DNA of 64,000 nucleotides from Odontesthes bonariensis (GCF_027942865.1 NC_134507.1:37606797-37670796); one strand, 5' to 3'; counted from the stretch's first letter, positions 48,529-59,568 are shown. Notes: generated by a model from the letters alone, not told the origin. Numbers and translations: made by a program.

Positions 48529-48603
48529 CAGGGGAGAGCACGAACGCAGTCCCCCACTACCAGAAATTATGCAGTCGAGATTCCCACATTTGGGGAGCTC
48601 GCA
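48529..48603 (-). pseudogene. U1 snRNA copy 9, 3' part, cut by a Dada-like transposon
   Basis: RNA positions 97-164 (48,529-48,596), followed by GCTCGCA (48,597-48,603), which would be the diverged left copy of the target duplication. It carries C153 to U, shared with copy 10. The other 96 nt are at 57,502-57,597; 68 + 96 = 164, so no U1 sequence was lost. Confidence 0.95.
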
Positions 48604-48659
48604 GAAGATTTCCGAACTGAAGTGCAAAAGTCTACGTTGCTTGTAGACAGTTACGGCCT

Positions 48660-48760
48660 GTCATTGGCCTAGACTCTACGTTAAGTGTAGACTCTAGGCC
48701 AATCAGAGAGGAGTCTACATTCTAAATGTAGACTCTAGGCCAATCAGAGAGGCTCTTGGC
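48660..48760. repeat. Subterminal inverted/direct repeats near the left end of the Dada-like element
   Basis: ATTGGCCTAGACTCTAC (from 48,664) is followed by two direct copies of TAGACTCTAGGCCAATCAGA, so the first can fold on the second. The same GACTCTA(A/G)GCCAAT core recurs 50 bp from the right end of the element. These are candidate transposase-binding sites. Confidence 0.6.
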
Positions 48761-48819
48761 CAATTCAAGCCAAACCAACTCGCGAAATACCGAGAGGCTG
48801 CTACGAAGGTACAGTTTGT

Positions 48820-49475
48820 TACTACGATCATATTCTAGCGATATACCTCTGTAATTGATAAAAAATGTCCCGCATTTACCTACTACGATTATATTCTAGC
48901 GATATACCTCTGTAATTTATCAAGAAGATCACCTGTTTATATGTAATACAAGGTTTTTAGCGTAATGTTAAAGCTGGGTGACCGGAGGGTGTTAGCAACG
49001 CTATAAAGTTTATTTTTAGCAAAAAAAATATACAGCATGGCTTTATTTATATCATTTTCCTGTCTTCTTTGTGAATGTCACATCAACAGATAACAGATAA
49101 CGTTTTTAACGTTGTAACATGGAAGTCGAGTGACACCAGTGGCAGTAAAGGTCTGCAGCCAGACCCTCTAGCTCGTCTGCGATCATATTCTGGCGATATA
49201 CCTCTGTAATTTATTAAGAAGATCACCTGTTTATTTTTAATACAAGGTTTTAAGCGTAATGTTAAAGCTGGGTGACCGTACGCTGTAAATATCTCCGCGT
49301 TGCTCCATGGGTGTTTTGTTTAATCAACGCTATAAAGTTTATTTTTAGCAAAAGACAAAAATACGTCATGGCTATATTTATATCATTTTCCTGTCTACTT
49401 TGTGAATGTCACATCAACAGATAATAGATAACGTTTTTAGCGTTGTAAAATGAAAGTCGAGTGACACCAGCGACA
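48820..49475. repeat. Imperfect ~295-bp tandem duplication in the 5' region of the Dada-like element
   Basis: The segment at about 48,880-49,150 is repeated at about 49,178-49,470. Both begin CGATTATATTCTAGCGATA or a close variant and include AGAAGATCACCTGTTTAT, GTAATGTTAAAGCTGGGTGA and GAAGTCGAGTGACACCAG or close variants. A short third start (TACGATCATATTCTAGCGAT) lies at about 48,822. It precedes exon 1 of the transposase gene and probably contains its promoter. Confidence 0.8.
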
Positions 49476-49734
49476 GTGCACATGCGCTCTTTCAAGCTGC
49501 AACTCTGTCAAGTGCGTCTGTGATTTGGCCCGGAGCCATTATTTATGCAAAAAAAATAAATAAAATATCCACCTCGTTTGGATGAATTTTAATACGTGTT
49601 ACATTTGCCTGTTGTACATTTTCAATTCTGGTGGCAATGCTATGGCTTTTGCCTCCATTTGTCTAATAATAGTGACCATTGCAATGGTTATAATGATCAT
49701 GATATTGCTAAAAGTCTGTTGACAATTTCAGGAC

Positions 49735-52700
49735 ATGGATACTTTGCTGCCAGCCCTCAACATCCTGAACACCAGCCTGCCGGCAGAGAGGCAGCAATGC
49801 GTTCTGGCAGCCTCCAAGGCAGCCAAGGCCCAGCAGGGGAGAGGTCAGGTTTGTCCGAGGGACGATAAACTGAGGGACCCCAAGACTGCCTTTGAGGAGG
49901 GTAAACATCTTGGCATTGCATTTATACTATAAATATATAAGTAATGACAATGTGGTGCACCAGAGCTTTTGCTTGCCTGTTCACTGAGGTCATAACATGT
50001 CTCGTCTTCAGCAAAGAGGCGCTGCGGCGTACAGAGGCCGACTGAGGCCCAGTACTTGGGGCAGCTGGTCCTGACCTTCGGCCGCTACACCGGCCGGACC
50101 TTCAAGTGGCTGGTCGAGAACGACGTGGGCTACGTCAAGTAGTAAGCATTTACAAGAAAACCAAAGCAAGCCAGGAACAGTTTTCCCTTCACTGAAAATA
50201 ACAGCGATGTGTGTGTGTGTGTGTGTGTGTGTGCATTTCAGTCTTGTCGACCGCCACGTTAAAGAGAGCCGGCAGCCGGAGAAGCGTGGGGCCTTAAACG
50301 AGGAGTGGTTGAAGGACAGCCTGCTGCAGTACGTGGAGCTCTTTCCGGCCATCTCCTGCCACCTCGAGAGGAACGTGGACAAGGCCATTTACGGCATGGG
50401 CCGTTTCCGGTCGTTCACGTTCCTCGAGATGTGGCAGTGGTACCAGCACCACCAATCTGACCCTCAAGCCGGCAGTGAGCAGGAGCGGAGGATGGCGCAG
50501 GAGGCCCACACCTCTGTCAAGCAGTGGCTGCTGATGCGGGAGAGTGACATCACCTCGAAGTCACTCAAACGCTTCAGACAGTATATACTGGATAAAGAGG
50601 TAACTACACTGCATTCTGTAACTACACTGCATTCTGTAACTACACTGCATTCTGTAACTACACTGCAAAACCCAATAATAATGTAATAGCTCACACTCAC
50701 CTGTAATTCACAGAGCGCCACTCCTCCTCCTGCTGCTGCCGCCGCTGCCACTTCAAGGGCCCCTGCTGCAGCTGCCACCTCCCAGGCGCCATGGTCTGAC
50801 GACGCTCCGGACGACACTGCTCTGGTGGATGCCCTCGTCACCTTCGAGAGCCATGGGGAGCCCATCTCCGCCAGTCAGCCTCCTCCTATGTCCGCCTAGG
50901 GTCCCAAACAGCCGTCGCCACTCTCCACCAGCGTGCCAGCTTCTCCAAAGAAGTCTACCAGCAAGAAGGAAAGGCGCAGCAAGCAGCAGAAGCCGTCCTC
51001 ACAGCCCTCCACCAGCACGGCTGCCTTAACACAGCACAAGCAGCTCCTGCTGTCCTCACAGCCCTCCACCAGCAAGGCTGCCTCAAAGCAGCTCCTGCTG
51101 TCCTCACAGCCGTCCACCAGCACGGCTGCCTCAACACAGCACAAGCAGCTCCTGCTGTCCTCACAGCCCTCCACCAGCAAGCCTGCCTCAAAGCAGCTCC
51201 TGCTGTCCTCACAGCCGTCCACCAGCACGGCTGCCTCAACACAGCACAAGCAGCTCCTGCTGTCCTCACAGCCCTCCACCAGCAAGGCTGCCTCAGAGCA
51301 GTTCCTGCTGTCCTCACAGCCGTCCACCAGCACGGCTGCCTCAACACAGCACAAGCAGCTCCTGCTGTCCTCACAGGCGTCCACCAGTAAGGCTGCCTCA
51401 AAGCAGCTCCTGCTGTCCTCACAGCTGTCCACCAGCAAGGCTGCCTCAAAGCAGCTCTTGCTGTCCTCACAGCCGTCCACCAGCAAGGCTGCCTCTACTG
51501 AGTCTCCTGAACAACAGACGCCCGTGCCGTCCTCAGCGCCTGGTCAGGGTCCCCCTGATGCTCGTCCCGAGGAGCCGCCGTCGACCTCACAGCCTGCGTC
51601 TGCCACCACCTTGTCACAGAGTGACTCTTCTGTAAGTGTAAAATCACAAAATACACAAGCAATGTTAATGCATTTCACAAAATCACCACATTAGGGAAAA
51701 TAAATAACTAAATGTTGTGCGTTGTTGTACACCTTGTGTCTTGCAGGTGGAGCTGGAAGGCTGGGTGCGCCTCTGGGAAGACCCCAACGGAATCCCCTCT
51801 GCCGACATCCCCTGGCTGAAGGAGGACAGCGAGCGAGGCCTCTTCACACCAGTCCAGGTCTACAAGGACATAAAGGGCGCCATTAGAAGGCGGCGAGTGT
51901 TGAAGTCAGACCGGATGTGGTTCTACCCACCCGAGCCACCCGGCTTTGTGAGCGGCGGCATTCCCACTCCACAGGCCTTTTTCCGAGGCCGCTTTTTCTT
52001 CTGGCGTCCCGTCGGAGTGTGGCGGTGCTCCCTGAAGTGTCCGCGCGGAGAGAAGTGTGCCGGGGCTGGAGGCAACTCACACCTCTCCAAGTCTGGCTAC
52101 CACTCCCGGGTAAGGCTCAGTCTCTGCACAGCTGTGCTCAGAGAAATACACACATCACCATGGACTACTTAACCTTGTAGCACCCAAGCATACGAATAAT
52201 CATTGAAAAAAATCATTTTGGCTCTTCTTTCATCTTTTTGGGTGGGAATAAACCAATATTTTTGGAATTTTTGAAATTGGGCTATTTTTAATCATTTTAG
52301 GCAATGTTGCAAATTTGCAACTGTGGGCTTTCCTGATTAATTTTGTTCACACAACCAAGTCATTCTCTGCAGATCGATTGGCAAAAAAGGTATAGTGAAC
52401 TGCTGCTACCACAATAAAATGTATGTAATAGATCTTTATTGAACATTCTTAATACAAAGTGCGGAACGCAACCATCATAAACTTTCCATTCAACAACAAA
52501 TCAAAAAGATTTCACAGATCTTTGTTGTGAAAAAGGGAAGCACACATAAAATGCAAAAAATGTAATGTAAATAAATAATGTAAATAAATAAAAAGCTTGT
52601 TGCATATCTGCAACCTGTGATTGACCTGTGATTCTCTCTCTCTCTGTTTTAGGTACGTCACATCTGTGATGTGTTGGGCTGGTACACCCTGGCGACAGAG

Positions 52701-53916
52701 GTGTTGTCGTGCGGGCCGTGTCTCAAGGCTGCCAGAGGTGGAGAGAGCGGACCCATGGGTCGGTGGCTGGCGTGGGACGACGCCATCCTCCGGCAGCTGA
52801 GCGAGGCACATCGGGCCAGGTTTCCCGCCATACTGACTGCCAGGCGAGGGGTGGACAAGACCATCATTCGCCTCCTGCGTGACAGAACGGAGGGTAACAC
52901 GATGGTCAAGGTGTGGCGGCAGGTGCAGGAGAACCACCTGGAGGACTACCATGAGAGGAAGGACCTCTACACCACACTCCTCATGGCCCTGGTGGAACCC
53001 AGAGGCATCGTCTCTGCGCTGGGCCACAGGGAGTTCCAGGCACCGCCCCCTCCGAGAGCGGTTCCCTGCGCCCGGCTCCTGTGCCACGCCTTTCTCCTGG
53101 CCGAGGCGGACAACGTGCAGGATTACCGGAGCCAGATCCTGTCCACGTTCGGCAAAGTGCTGAAAATGGACTCCACGAAGAAGGCAAGTTAGCCAAAAGT
53201 GTGTTGCATACAAGTACTCACAGGGAAACACCACATTATGCAAAGCTAAACTGTATTTGTTTGTTTGTTTTGTTGTAGGTGGTGAAGAAGCTGTCTGGGG
53301 AGGGCAAGGGCTCGGCTGAGTGGTTCACCAGCATCGGCAACGAGCTCTCCCAGATCGTCAGCTTTGTGCTCACCTGCGAGGAGTCGGTGGAGAAGCTGGG
53401 GCCCATGTGTCGTGGGGTGATGGAGAGGTTTCGCCTCGCAAACCAGCCCGTCCCCCAGATCCTCTACATCGACCGCGGCTGCTGCAAAGCACAGGGTCCG
53501 ACCGCGGTGGAGATCATGTTCCAGTCCTGGGTGGACGAGGGGATGGTGGTGAGGCTGGACATTTTCCACTGGCTCCACCGCTTTGACGCCGCTCTAAGAA
53601 CGGAGGCTCACTCCAAATACGGCCCCTTTAAATCCGCGCTGGTCGGGGCGGTGCTGGCCTACAACCGCGAGGACCTCCAGCTCCTCATCGCTGCCATCAG
53701 GGCCAGAGACCCGGCCACCATGGAGGTGGTGAGTGACGAGGACGTGGTCCGGCGGTACGTCTCCCGGGACCAGCTGAAGCACCATGTCCGGCGGGTCACC
53801 CTCGGGGCCCAGGAGACGTTTCGCCTGGTCCACCTCCTCATCGAGGACATGAAGGGTCCAGCAGGGCCGGATGAGAGCGGCGTCAGCCTCTTCAAGTCCC
53901 CTGGTAAGAAAAAAAA

Positions 53917-53956
<40 letters not shown>

Positions 53957-55969
53957 AAAATGACTGCAGCTCAACATGTGTGTGTGTGTGTGTGTGTTTA
54001 CAGCGGCCATTGATGAGATGTGGGCAGCCCAGCAGCGACATCTGGAGTGCATCCAGGACCCCCCAGGCATGGTCATGAATCGTGTCGCCCGCACCACCAC
54101 CATCAACAGTGTGGACGTCCCGTATTACAAGGGCCTGCGTGGGAGCAACAGCCTGGAGGGGTTCCATAAATCTTTGCCCCACATGATTCCAGGTAATCTA
54201 AGGGGGAAAAATACCAAAAAAAAAAACACGTTTATCACATGATAACTGAGGCACTGATAATACCTGTTTGTTGTGATGTTCAGGTCCCCACTGTGCGGCG
54301 CGGCCTGGCATCGCCAGGTGGAACGCTGACCGCAGCTCAGACGCGGTGTTTGGGGGCGGAGGGCGGCACCACCGGGTGTACTCTGCGCCACTCATTGACC
54401 GCCTGAACTCCCGCTGCCAGCAGCTGTTGGGCGAGCCAGTGGAGCGCAACTTCCGGGCCCCGGCTGATGTCCAGTCCGATGAGCTGCTCGGGCTGGAGTA
54501 CCTCTTCAGCCAAAGCACGGGGGAGGCGTTCTCGCTGGAGGGCATCGTCAGCGACGGTCCTGGGCCGGAGGAGGAAGTCGTTCAGCCTGGGGAGGTCGAC
54601 CCAGACGCCGACGAGGCGTACCAGAGCGAGGAGGACCGTACTGATGTGGAGCCCTACATCAGACTGACCAGCAGCGAGACTGCTTCGGATTGGACTCACA
54701 AAGGCAGGAGCCTTTGTGAGTCCAATACATACTGATAGAAGAGAATACAGCGATACATACATGTGACCCACTGAAAAAACAAGACATCGTATACATTGAA
54801 ACTTACCTACTTTTCTGTGTGTGTGTGTGTGTGTTTTACAGGACGATGTCTGCAGTGTCAGTCCTCTGCCCGGGTTCCAGAAGCTGGAGGCTTTCTGTGC
54901 TGCGCTGCTGGAGGTCGGCTTGACAGAGCAGAAGCTGCTCCTCAGCACAGCAGAGCGGAACAGGGTCCTTCATGCCTGGAATGGGGTGAAGGAGCATGAC
55001 AAACAGCCACAGCGGTACCACCAGCTCTACCGCACCCACTGGGGCAACACGCTATATTGTCGGACCAAGAGGGACGACCTGGCTGACGCCGCTGTGGTCC
55101 AGCGGGTAAAGATGGCTAGGAGGTACGCGCCAGCTCAGCAGGACATCAGCCCGCAGCACAACCGGCTGATGTGCGTGCTGGTCAAGCTGCTGTGGCTGCG
55201 CAGCCCTCAGGCCTCCCGCTCCAGCCCTGAGAAGGCCAACATTCTCAAGGCCTATGAGAGGATCCAGCACCGGGTCTTGGTAGAGGACCCCGTCCTTTGC
55301 AAGGCGGGCATCCCTCTCCCCAAAATTAACACCAAGACGGTGAGAGACTTCATCCGCCAGCAGGAGAGGCTGGTCAACCTCCACGCCACCAGGCAGCCAG
55401 CTGTGACCTCAAAGGCCGCGTCTGTGTCTTGTGAGCAGCTGCCTCCTGCACCACGCCAGCCGGACGTCCTCCCTCCACCCGACTACCCCGTGATGGAGTA
55501 CGTCCCCACGTCCAGCACAGCCGGCACCAAGGTGTTGAAGGGTCGGACCAACCTGCTGCTGGAGACGCCGCAGCCTCCTCCACAGCTGCTCCGTCTGCCG
55601 GTGAGGAGAATCCCCACCACCTCCACCATCACCAGGCCTCCTGCAGTGCTGCCCCTCGTCTCCTGCTCTGCCCCGTCCACCATCACCACGCCTCTGCTGC
55701 CCCTCGTCTCCTCCTCCACACAGCCTGCTGGTCAGGCCTCCATCCCGCAGGTCACGGCGTCTGTGCCCATCAGGCCAGGTGTAAAGCCGCCCTCTGGACA
55801 AAGTGCTGTGGCAGGGTTGTCGTGGTCCCGATCGACTCTGTACAAGAGAAAGCTGGCAGACCACCCCACTGAGCTGGGCGTGAAGGTTCAGCGTCTCCCG
55901 GCCTGCAAAGTTTGCGGGCACAAAATCCAGGGACACAAAAAATATAAAAAAAAAGACATATTGCCCTGA
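49735..55969 (+). CDS. Dada-type DDE transposase, ten-exon gene, probably damaged
   Basis: Phase-consistent exons are 49,735-49,900, 50,012-50,141, 50,242-50,599, 50,714-51,631, 51,747-52,109, 52,653-53,183, 53,279-53,903, 54,004-54,192, 54,284 to about 54,715, and 54,842-55,969, giving about 1,600 codons. The ATG is MDTLLPALNI. Exon 4 is low-complexity. Exons 5-6 carry a Cys-rich domain (GVWRCSLKCPRGEKC, then VLSCGPC) resembling DUF6729. Exons 7-8 hold the likely catalytic core: Asp in LYIDRGCC (53,471), Asp in VRLDIFHW (53,558) and Glu in SNSLEGFHK (54,156). Exon 10 ends with CKVCGHKIQGHKKYKKK. Intron 6 uses a GC donor. Oddities: an in-frame TAG at 50,897 in exon 4, and an exon 9 donor (GTGAGT, 54,716) that would put exon 10 out of phase. 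The copy is therefore probably non-functional as it stands, or splicing differs from my model. Confidence 0.8.
50600..50666. repeat. 18-bp tandem repeat in transposase intron 3
   Basis: About 3.5 copies of GTAACTACACTGCATTCT, beginning exactly at the splice donor, so the donor motif CTGTAACT is repeated every 18 bp. Confidence 0.9.
51035..51500 (+). repeat. Coding minisatellite in transposase exon 4 (Ser/Gln-rich)
   Basis: Alternating in-frame units of 48 bp (QLLLSSQPSTSKAASK) and 57 bp (the same with STAASTQHK), about nine in all. It encodes a flexible Ser/Thr/Gln linker between the N-terminal and Cys-rich parts of the transposase. Confidence 0.9.
54689..54726. repeat. Perfect 17-bp inverted repeat over the exon 9 donor
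   Basis: Arms ATTGGACTCACAAAGGC (54,689-54,705) and GCCTTTGTGAGTCCAAT (54,710-54,726) around the loop AGGA. The GTGAGT donor motif lies in the right arm, and its exact complement lies in the coding sequence just before it. Confidence 0.9.
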
Positions 55970-56114
55970 GATCCACCGTTCACCCTCCAAAGGACTGGAA
56001 GACATAGTTTTCAAAAACTTTGAACACTTCATGTCCGTTGTGGACGGACTGGAGGAGTGAACGGTCGGCCCCTTGTAAATAGTGTATATAGTTCCTGTGT
56101 TCATGCTCTGCGTT

Positions 56115-56760
56115 CTGTGTGTTGTTCTCTGCACTGTTGCCCTATTTCATTCACTTTATGTGGGGTTGTTCTCTGCACTGTTGCCCTATTTCATTCACTT
56201 TATATGGGGTTGTTCTCTGCACTGTTGCCCTATTTCATTCACTTTATGTGGGGTTGTTCTCTGCACTGTTGCCCTATTTCATTCACTTTATGTGGGGTTG
56301 TTCTCTGCACTGTTGCCCTGTTTCATTCACTTTATGTGGGGTTGTTCTCTGCATTGTTGCCCTATTTCATTCACTTTATGTGGGGTTGTTCTCTGTGTTC
56401 TGGACGAACAATTGCCCTTAAACATGTCACGTGTTGTTCTCTGCACTGTTGCCCTATTTCATTCACTTTATGTGGGGTTGTTCTCTGCACTGTTGCCCTG
56501 TTTCATTTACTTTATGTGGGGTTGTTCTCTGCACTGTTGCCCTATTTCATTCACTTAATGTGGGGTTGTTCTCTGCACTGTTGCCCTATTTCATTCACTT
56601 TATGTGGGGTTGTTCTCTGCACTGTTGCCCTATTTCATTCACTTAATGTGGGGTTGTTCTCTGCACTGTTGCCCTCTTTCATTTACTTCATGTGGGGTTG
56701 TTCTCTGCACTGTTGCCCTATTTCATTCACTTTATGTGGGGTTGTTCTCTGCACTGTGCC
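56115..56760. repeat. 44-bp minisatellite in the 3' region of the Dada-like element
   Basis: About 14 copies of a 44-bp unit containing GTTGTTCTCTGCACTGTTGC, CCTATTTCATTCACTTTATG and TGGG. One copy is interrupted by a segment with ACGAACAATTGCCCTTAAAC. 44 is not a multiple of 3, so all three frames look open; these frames are not genes. It lies after the transposase stop, in the probable 3' UTR. Confidence 0.93.
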
Positions 56761-57501
56761 CTTTAAAGTTGCACTTCTGTGATGCTCTGTAAACTGTGCC
56801 ATTACATTTTGTATTGCTCCACAATGCCATGCAATTCATGGTCCTCTGTGCCCTCTCTGAGTGCCCTTTAACGCAGCACCTTTTGTTGTTCCTCGGCACT
56901 GCACCCTCTGGTGTCAACATTGCCCTTGGATGCTGTTTGCTGTGGTACTGAATAAAAATGGTCAGTGCTACAGTCACAATGAGTCGTGGAGTGTCTGTCA
57001 ATTGATTCAACAATAACAGAGCCTAGTTATCAGAAATAAGGGCCATATAAATAAATGGCTTCTAGGGAAGTAGCATAAGAGGCATAGGAGTAAGTGATAA
57101 TCAATAATACTTTATTGAAAGAAAGGGAGCAAAAAAAAAACTACATGGCATGAATTTTGAATAGCTTTTTGTTCATACACACACTTGAGATATAGCAAAA
57201 GTATGACAATAAATGCATTTAACACTTTATTCTGTTGATTGCCATGACAATACCATGCAAAAGCATGCCAGGAGGGGACTTTTGTGCGCAAATGGATGCA
57301 GGGGGCTTATGCTTGGTGCAACTATAAAATTGTGTGCCATTTGTGCTGTAATATCCTGGTCCTTCCTGGTCCACAAGACCTGGGGGAAGGCATATGCAAA
57401 TTACTCTTGAGGTCAGTGATATCAGAATTCTTAATTGCACCCACATGGACTCTAAGCCAATGGCTCGCAGGGTCAATTGCACTCCTATTCAGCACATTGC
57501 C
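56761..57501 (+). other. 3' end of the Dada-like element
   Basis: Non-coding. An AATAAA at about 56,951 is a reasonable polyadenylation signal for the transposase transcript. The last 55 bp contain the subterminal motif GACTCTAAGCCAAT and GCTCGCAG, the same 8 bp found at the left junction (48,597-48,604). Confidence 0.6.
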
Positions 57502-57597
57502 ATTCGCAAGGGTCAGTACAGCCGGTGTGCAATGGCTGAGCCTCGTCCTGGGTGAACCACCTTCTTGATCATGGTATCTCCCCTGCCAGGTAAGTAT
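57502..57597 (-). pseudogene. U1 snRNA copy 9, 5' part
   Basis: RNA positions 1-96, matching the array consensus exactly, with its own upstream region intact. Transcripts starting here would run into the right end of the transposon. It pairs with the 3' part at 48,529-48,596. Confidence 0.95.
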
Positions 57598-58144
57598 GAG
57601 TTGGAACTGTCAGAGGCTGACACCTCTTTTCCAGGTGCCTCACTCGGCCGGACGGTGCAGCAAATTCAACTGTCTGCAGTGCCATGCCAGCAGCTAACCT
57701 GAATCTGAAAAGCTTGCAGATTAAAAAAGTCCGGCTTTTCTTCATCTTTCTGATCAGTTCTTGTTTCAACAACCAAGGAACTTGGAGCACAAATTGATTT
57801 AGTTTTTCCACTCTCCCCATCTCTAGAGCCACAGCCACCCACTCTGGGAAAATTCTTAGTTGAGGCAAACCCTCACGGCTTAATATCTCCAGTGCAGAAA
57901 TGCTGCGTATTCCCATCTCGTTGTTGCCATCACTAAGGCAACGCCCACCTGCCTGGGGTGACTGCACTGTATGACCTCACCTGACAACTGCACAGCTGCA
58001 TATCAACTGTGCAGACCTGCCGCAGCATTCAGCAAACCTTGCAAAACATGGGTTTTAAAGATGGAGAGGTGTCGTTAAAGCAGCAACGCCAGGACAAAAC
58101 CCAAGGTAGAGTTGCCCAGGGATATTCACGTTATACAGTCAAAT

Positions 58145-58308
58145 CAGGGGAGAGCACGAACGCAGTCCCCCACTACCAGAAATTATGCAGTCAAGATTCC
58201 CACATTTGGGGAATTCGCAAGGGTCAGCACAGCCGGTGTGCAATGGCTGAGCCTCGTCCTGGGTGAACCACCTTCTTGATCATGGTATCTCCCCTGCCAG
58301 GTAAGTAT
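58145..58308 (-). ncRNA. U1 snRNA, copy 10
   Basis: 164 nt. Differences are at positions 81 (G), 116 (C to U, after stem-loop III) and 153 (C to U, in stem-loop IV). C153U is shared with copy 9, the adjacent unit before the transposon arrived, which supports these being neighbours in the ancestral array. Confidence 0.94.
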
Positions 58309-58856
58309 GAGTTGGAACAGTCAGAGGCTGACACCTCTTTTCCAGGTGCCTCACTCGGCCGGACGGTGCAGCAAATTCAACTGTCTGCAGTGCCATGCCA
58401 GCAGCTAACCTGAATCTGAAAAGCTTGCAGATTAAAACAGTCCGGCTTTTCTTCATCTTTCTTATCAGTTCTTGTTTCAACAACCAAGGAACTTGGAGCA
58501 CAAATTTATATAGTTTTTCCACTCTCCCCATCTCTAGAGCCACACCCACCCACACTGGGAAAATTCTTAGTTGAGCCAAACCCATACGGCTTAATATCTC
58601 CAGTGCAGAAATGCTGCCGTATTCTCATCTCGTTGTTTCCATCAGTAAGGCAACGCCCACCTGCCTGGGGTGACTGCACTGTATGACCTCACCTGACAAC
58701 TGCGCAGCTGCATATCAGCTGTGCAGACCTGCCGCAGCATTCAGCAAACCTTGCAAAACATGGGTTTTAAAGATGGAAAGGTGTCGTTAAAGCAGCAACG
58801 CCAGGACAAAAACCAAGGTAGAGTTGCCCAGGGATATTCACGTTATACAGTCAAAT

Positions 58857-59020
58857 CAGGGGAGAGCGCGAACGCAGTCCCCCACTACCAGAAATTATGT
58901 AGTCGAGATTCCCACATTTGGGGAATTCGCAAGGGTCAGTACAGCCGGTGTGCAATGGCTGAGCCTCGTCCTGGGTGAACCACCTTCTTGATCATGGTAT
59001 CTCCCCTGCCAGGTAAGAAT
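58857..59020 (-). ncRNA. U1 snRNA, copy 11 (5'-end variant)
   Basis: 164 nt. It is the only copy with a change in the splice-site-pairing end: it starts ATTCTTACCT where all others start ATACTTACCT (position 3, A to U, which pairs with intron +6). It also differs at position 121 (G to A), just before the Sm site. Confidence 0.93.
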
Positions 59021-59568
59021 GAGTTGGAACTGTCAGAGGCTGACACCTCTTTTCCAGGTGCCTCACTCGGCCGGACGGTGCAGCAAATTCAACTGTCTGC
59101 AGTGCCATGCCAGCAGCTAACCTGAATCTGAAAAGCTTGCAGATTGAAACACTCTGGCTTTTCTTCATCTTTCTGATCAGTTCTTGTTTCAACAACCAAG
59201 GAACTTGGAGCACAAATTTATATAGTTTTTCCACTCTCCCCATCTCTAGAGCCACACCCACCCACACTGGGAAAATTCTTAGTTGAGGCAAACCCTCACG
59301 GCTTAATATCTCCAGTGAAGAAATGCTGCCGTATTCCCATCTCGTTGTTGCCATCACTAAGGCAACACCCACCTGCCTGGGGTGACTGCACTGTATGACC
59401 TCACCTGACAACTGCGCAGCTGCATATCAGCTGTGCAGACCTGCCGCAGCATTCAGCAAACCTTGCAAAACATGGGTTTTAAAGATGGAAAGGTGTCGTT
59501 AAAGCAGCAACGCCAGGACAAAAACCAAGGTAGAGTTGCCCAGGGATATTCACGTTATACAGTCAAAT

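Larger units (their letters stand above)
48604..57501 (+). mobile_element. Dada-superfamily DNA transposon inserted in a U1 snRNA gene
   Basis: An 8.9-kb insertion splits U1 copy 9 exactly between RNA positions 96 and 97. The right junction repeats ATTCGCA (57,502-57,508) and the left has GCTCGCA, so a 6-7 bp target duplication is likely although two bases differ. It carries a ten-exon transposase-like gene in plus orientation. The termini are only weakly inverted: GAACTGAAGTGCAA near the left end against CTGAATAGGAGTGCAA read inward from the right end. Subterminal motifs GACTCTAGGCCAAT (48,690 and 48,731) and GACTCTAAGCCAAT (57,448) occur near both ends. Dada elements are known to insert in U1, U6 and tRNA genes of fish and invertebrates with 6-7 bp duplications; target, protein and organism all fit that family. 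Confidence 0.88.

Noticed and set aside
50896-51486. Minus-strand Cys/Ala-rich frames opposite transposase exon 4
   Set aside because: Shadow frames of the 48/57-bp coding minisatellite on the plus strand.
56057-56792. Several Cys/Phe-rich open frames of up to 241 aa after the transposase gene
   Set aside because: They are translations of a 44-bp minisatellite. All three frames look alike because the period shifts frame every unit.
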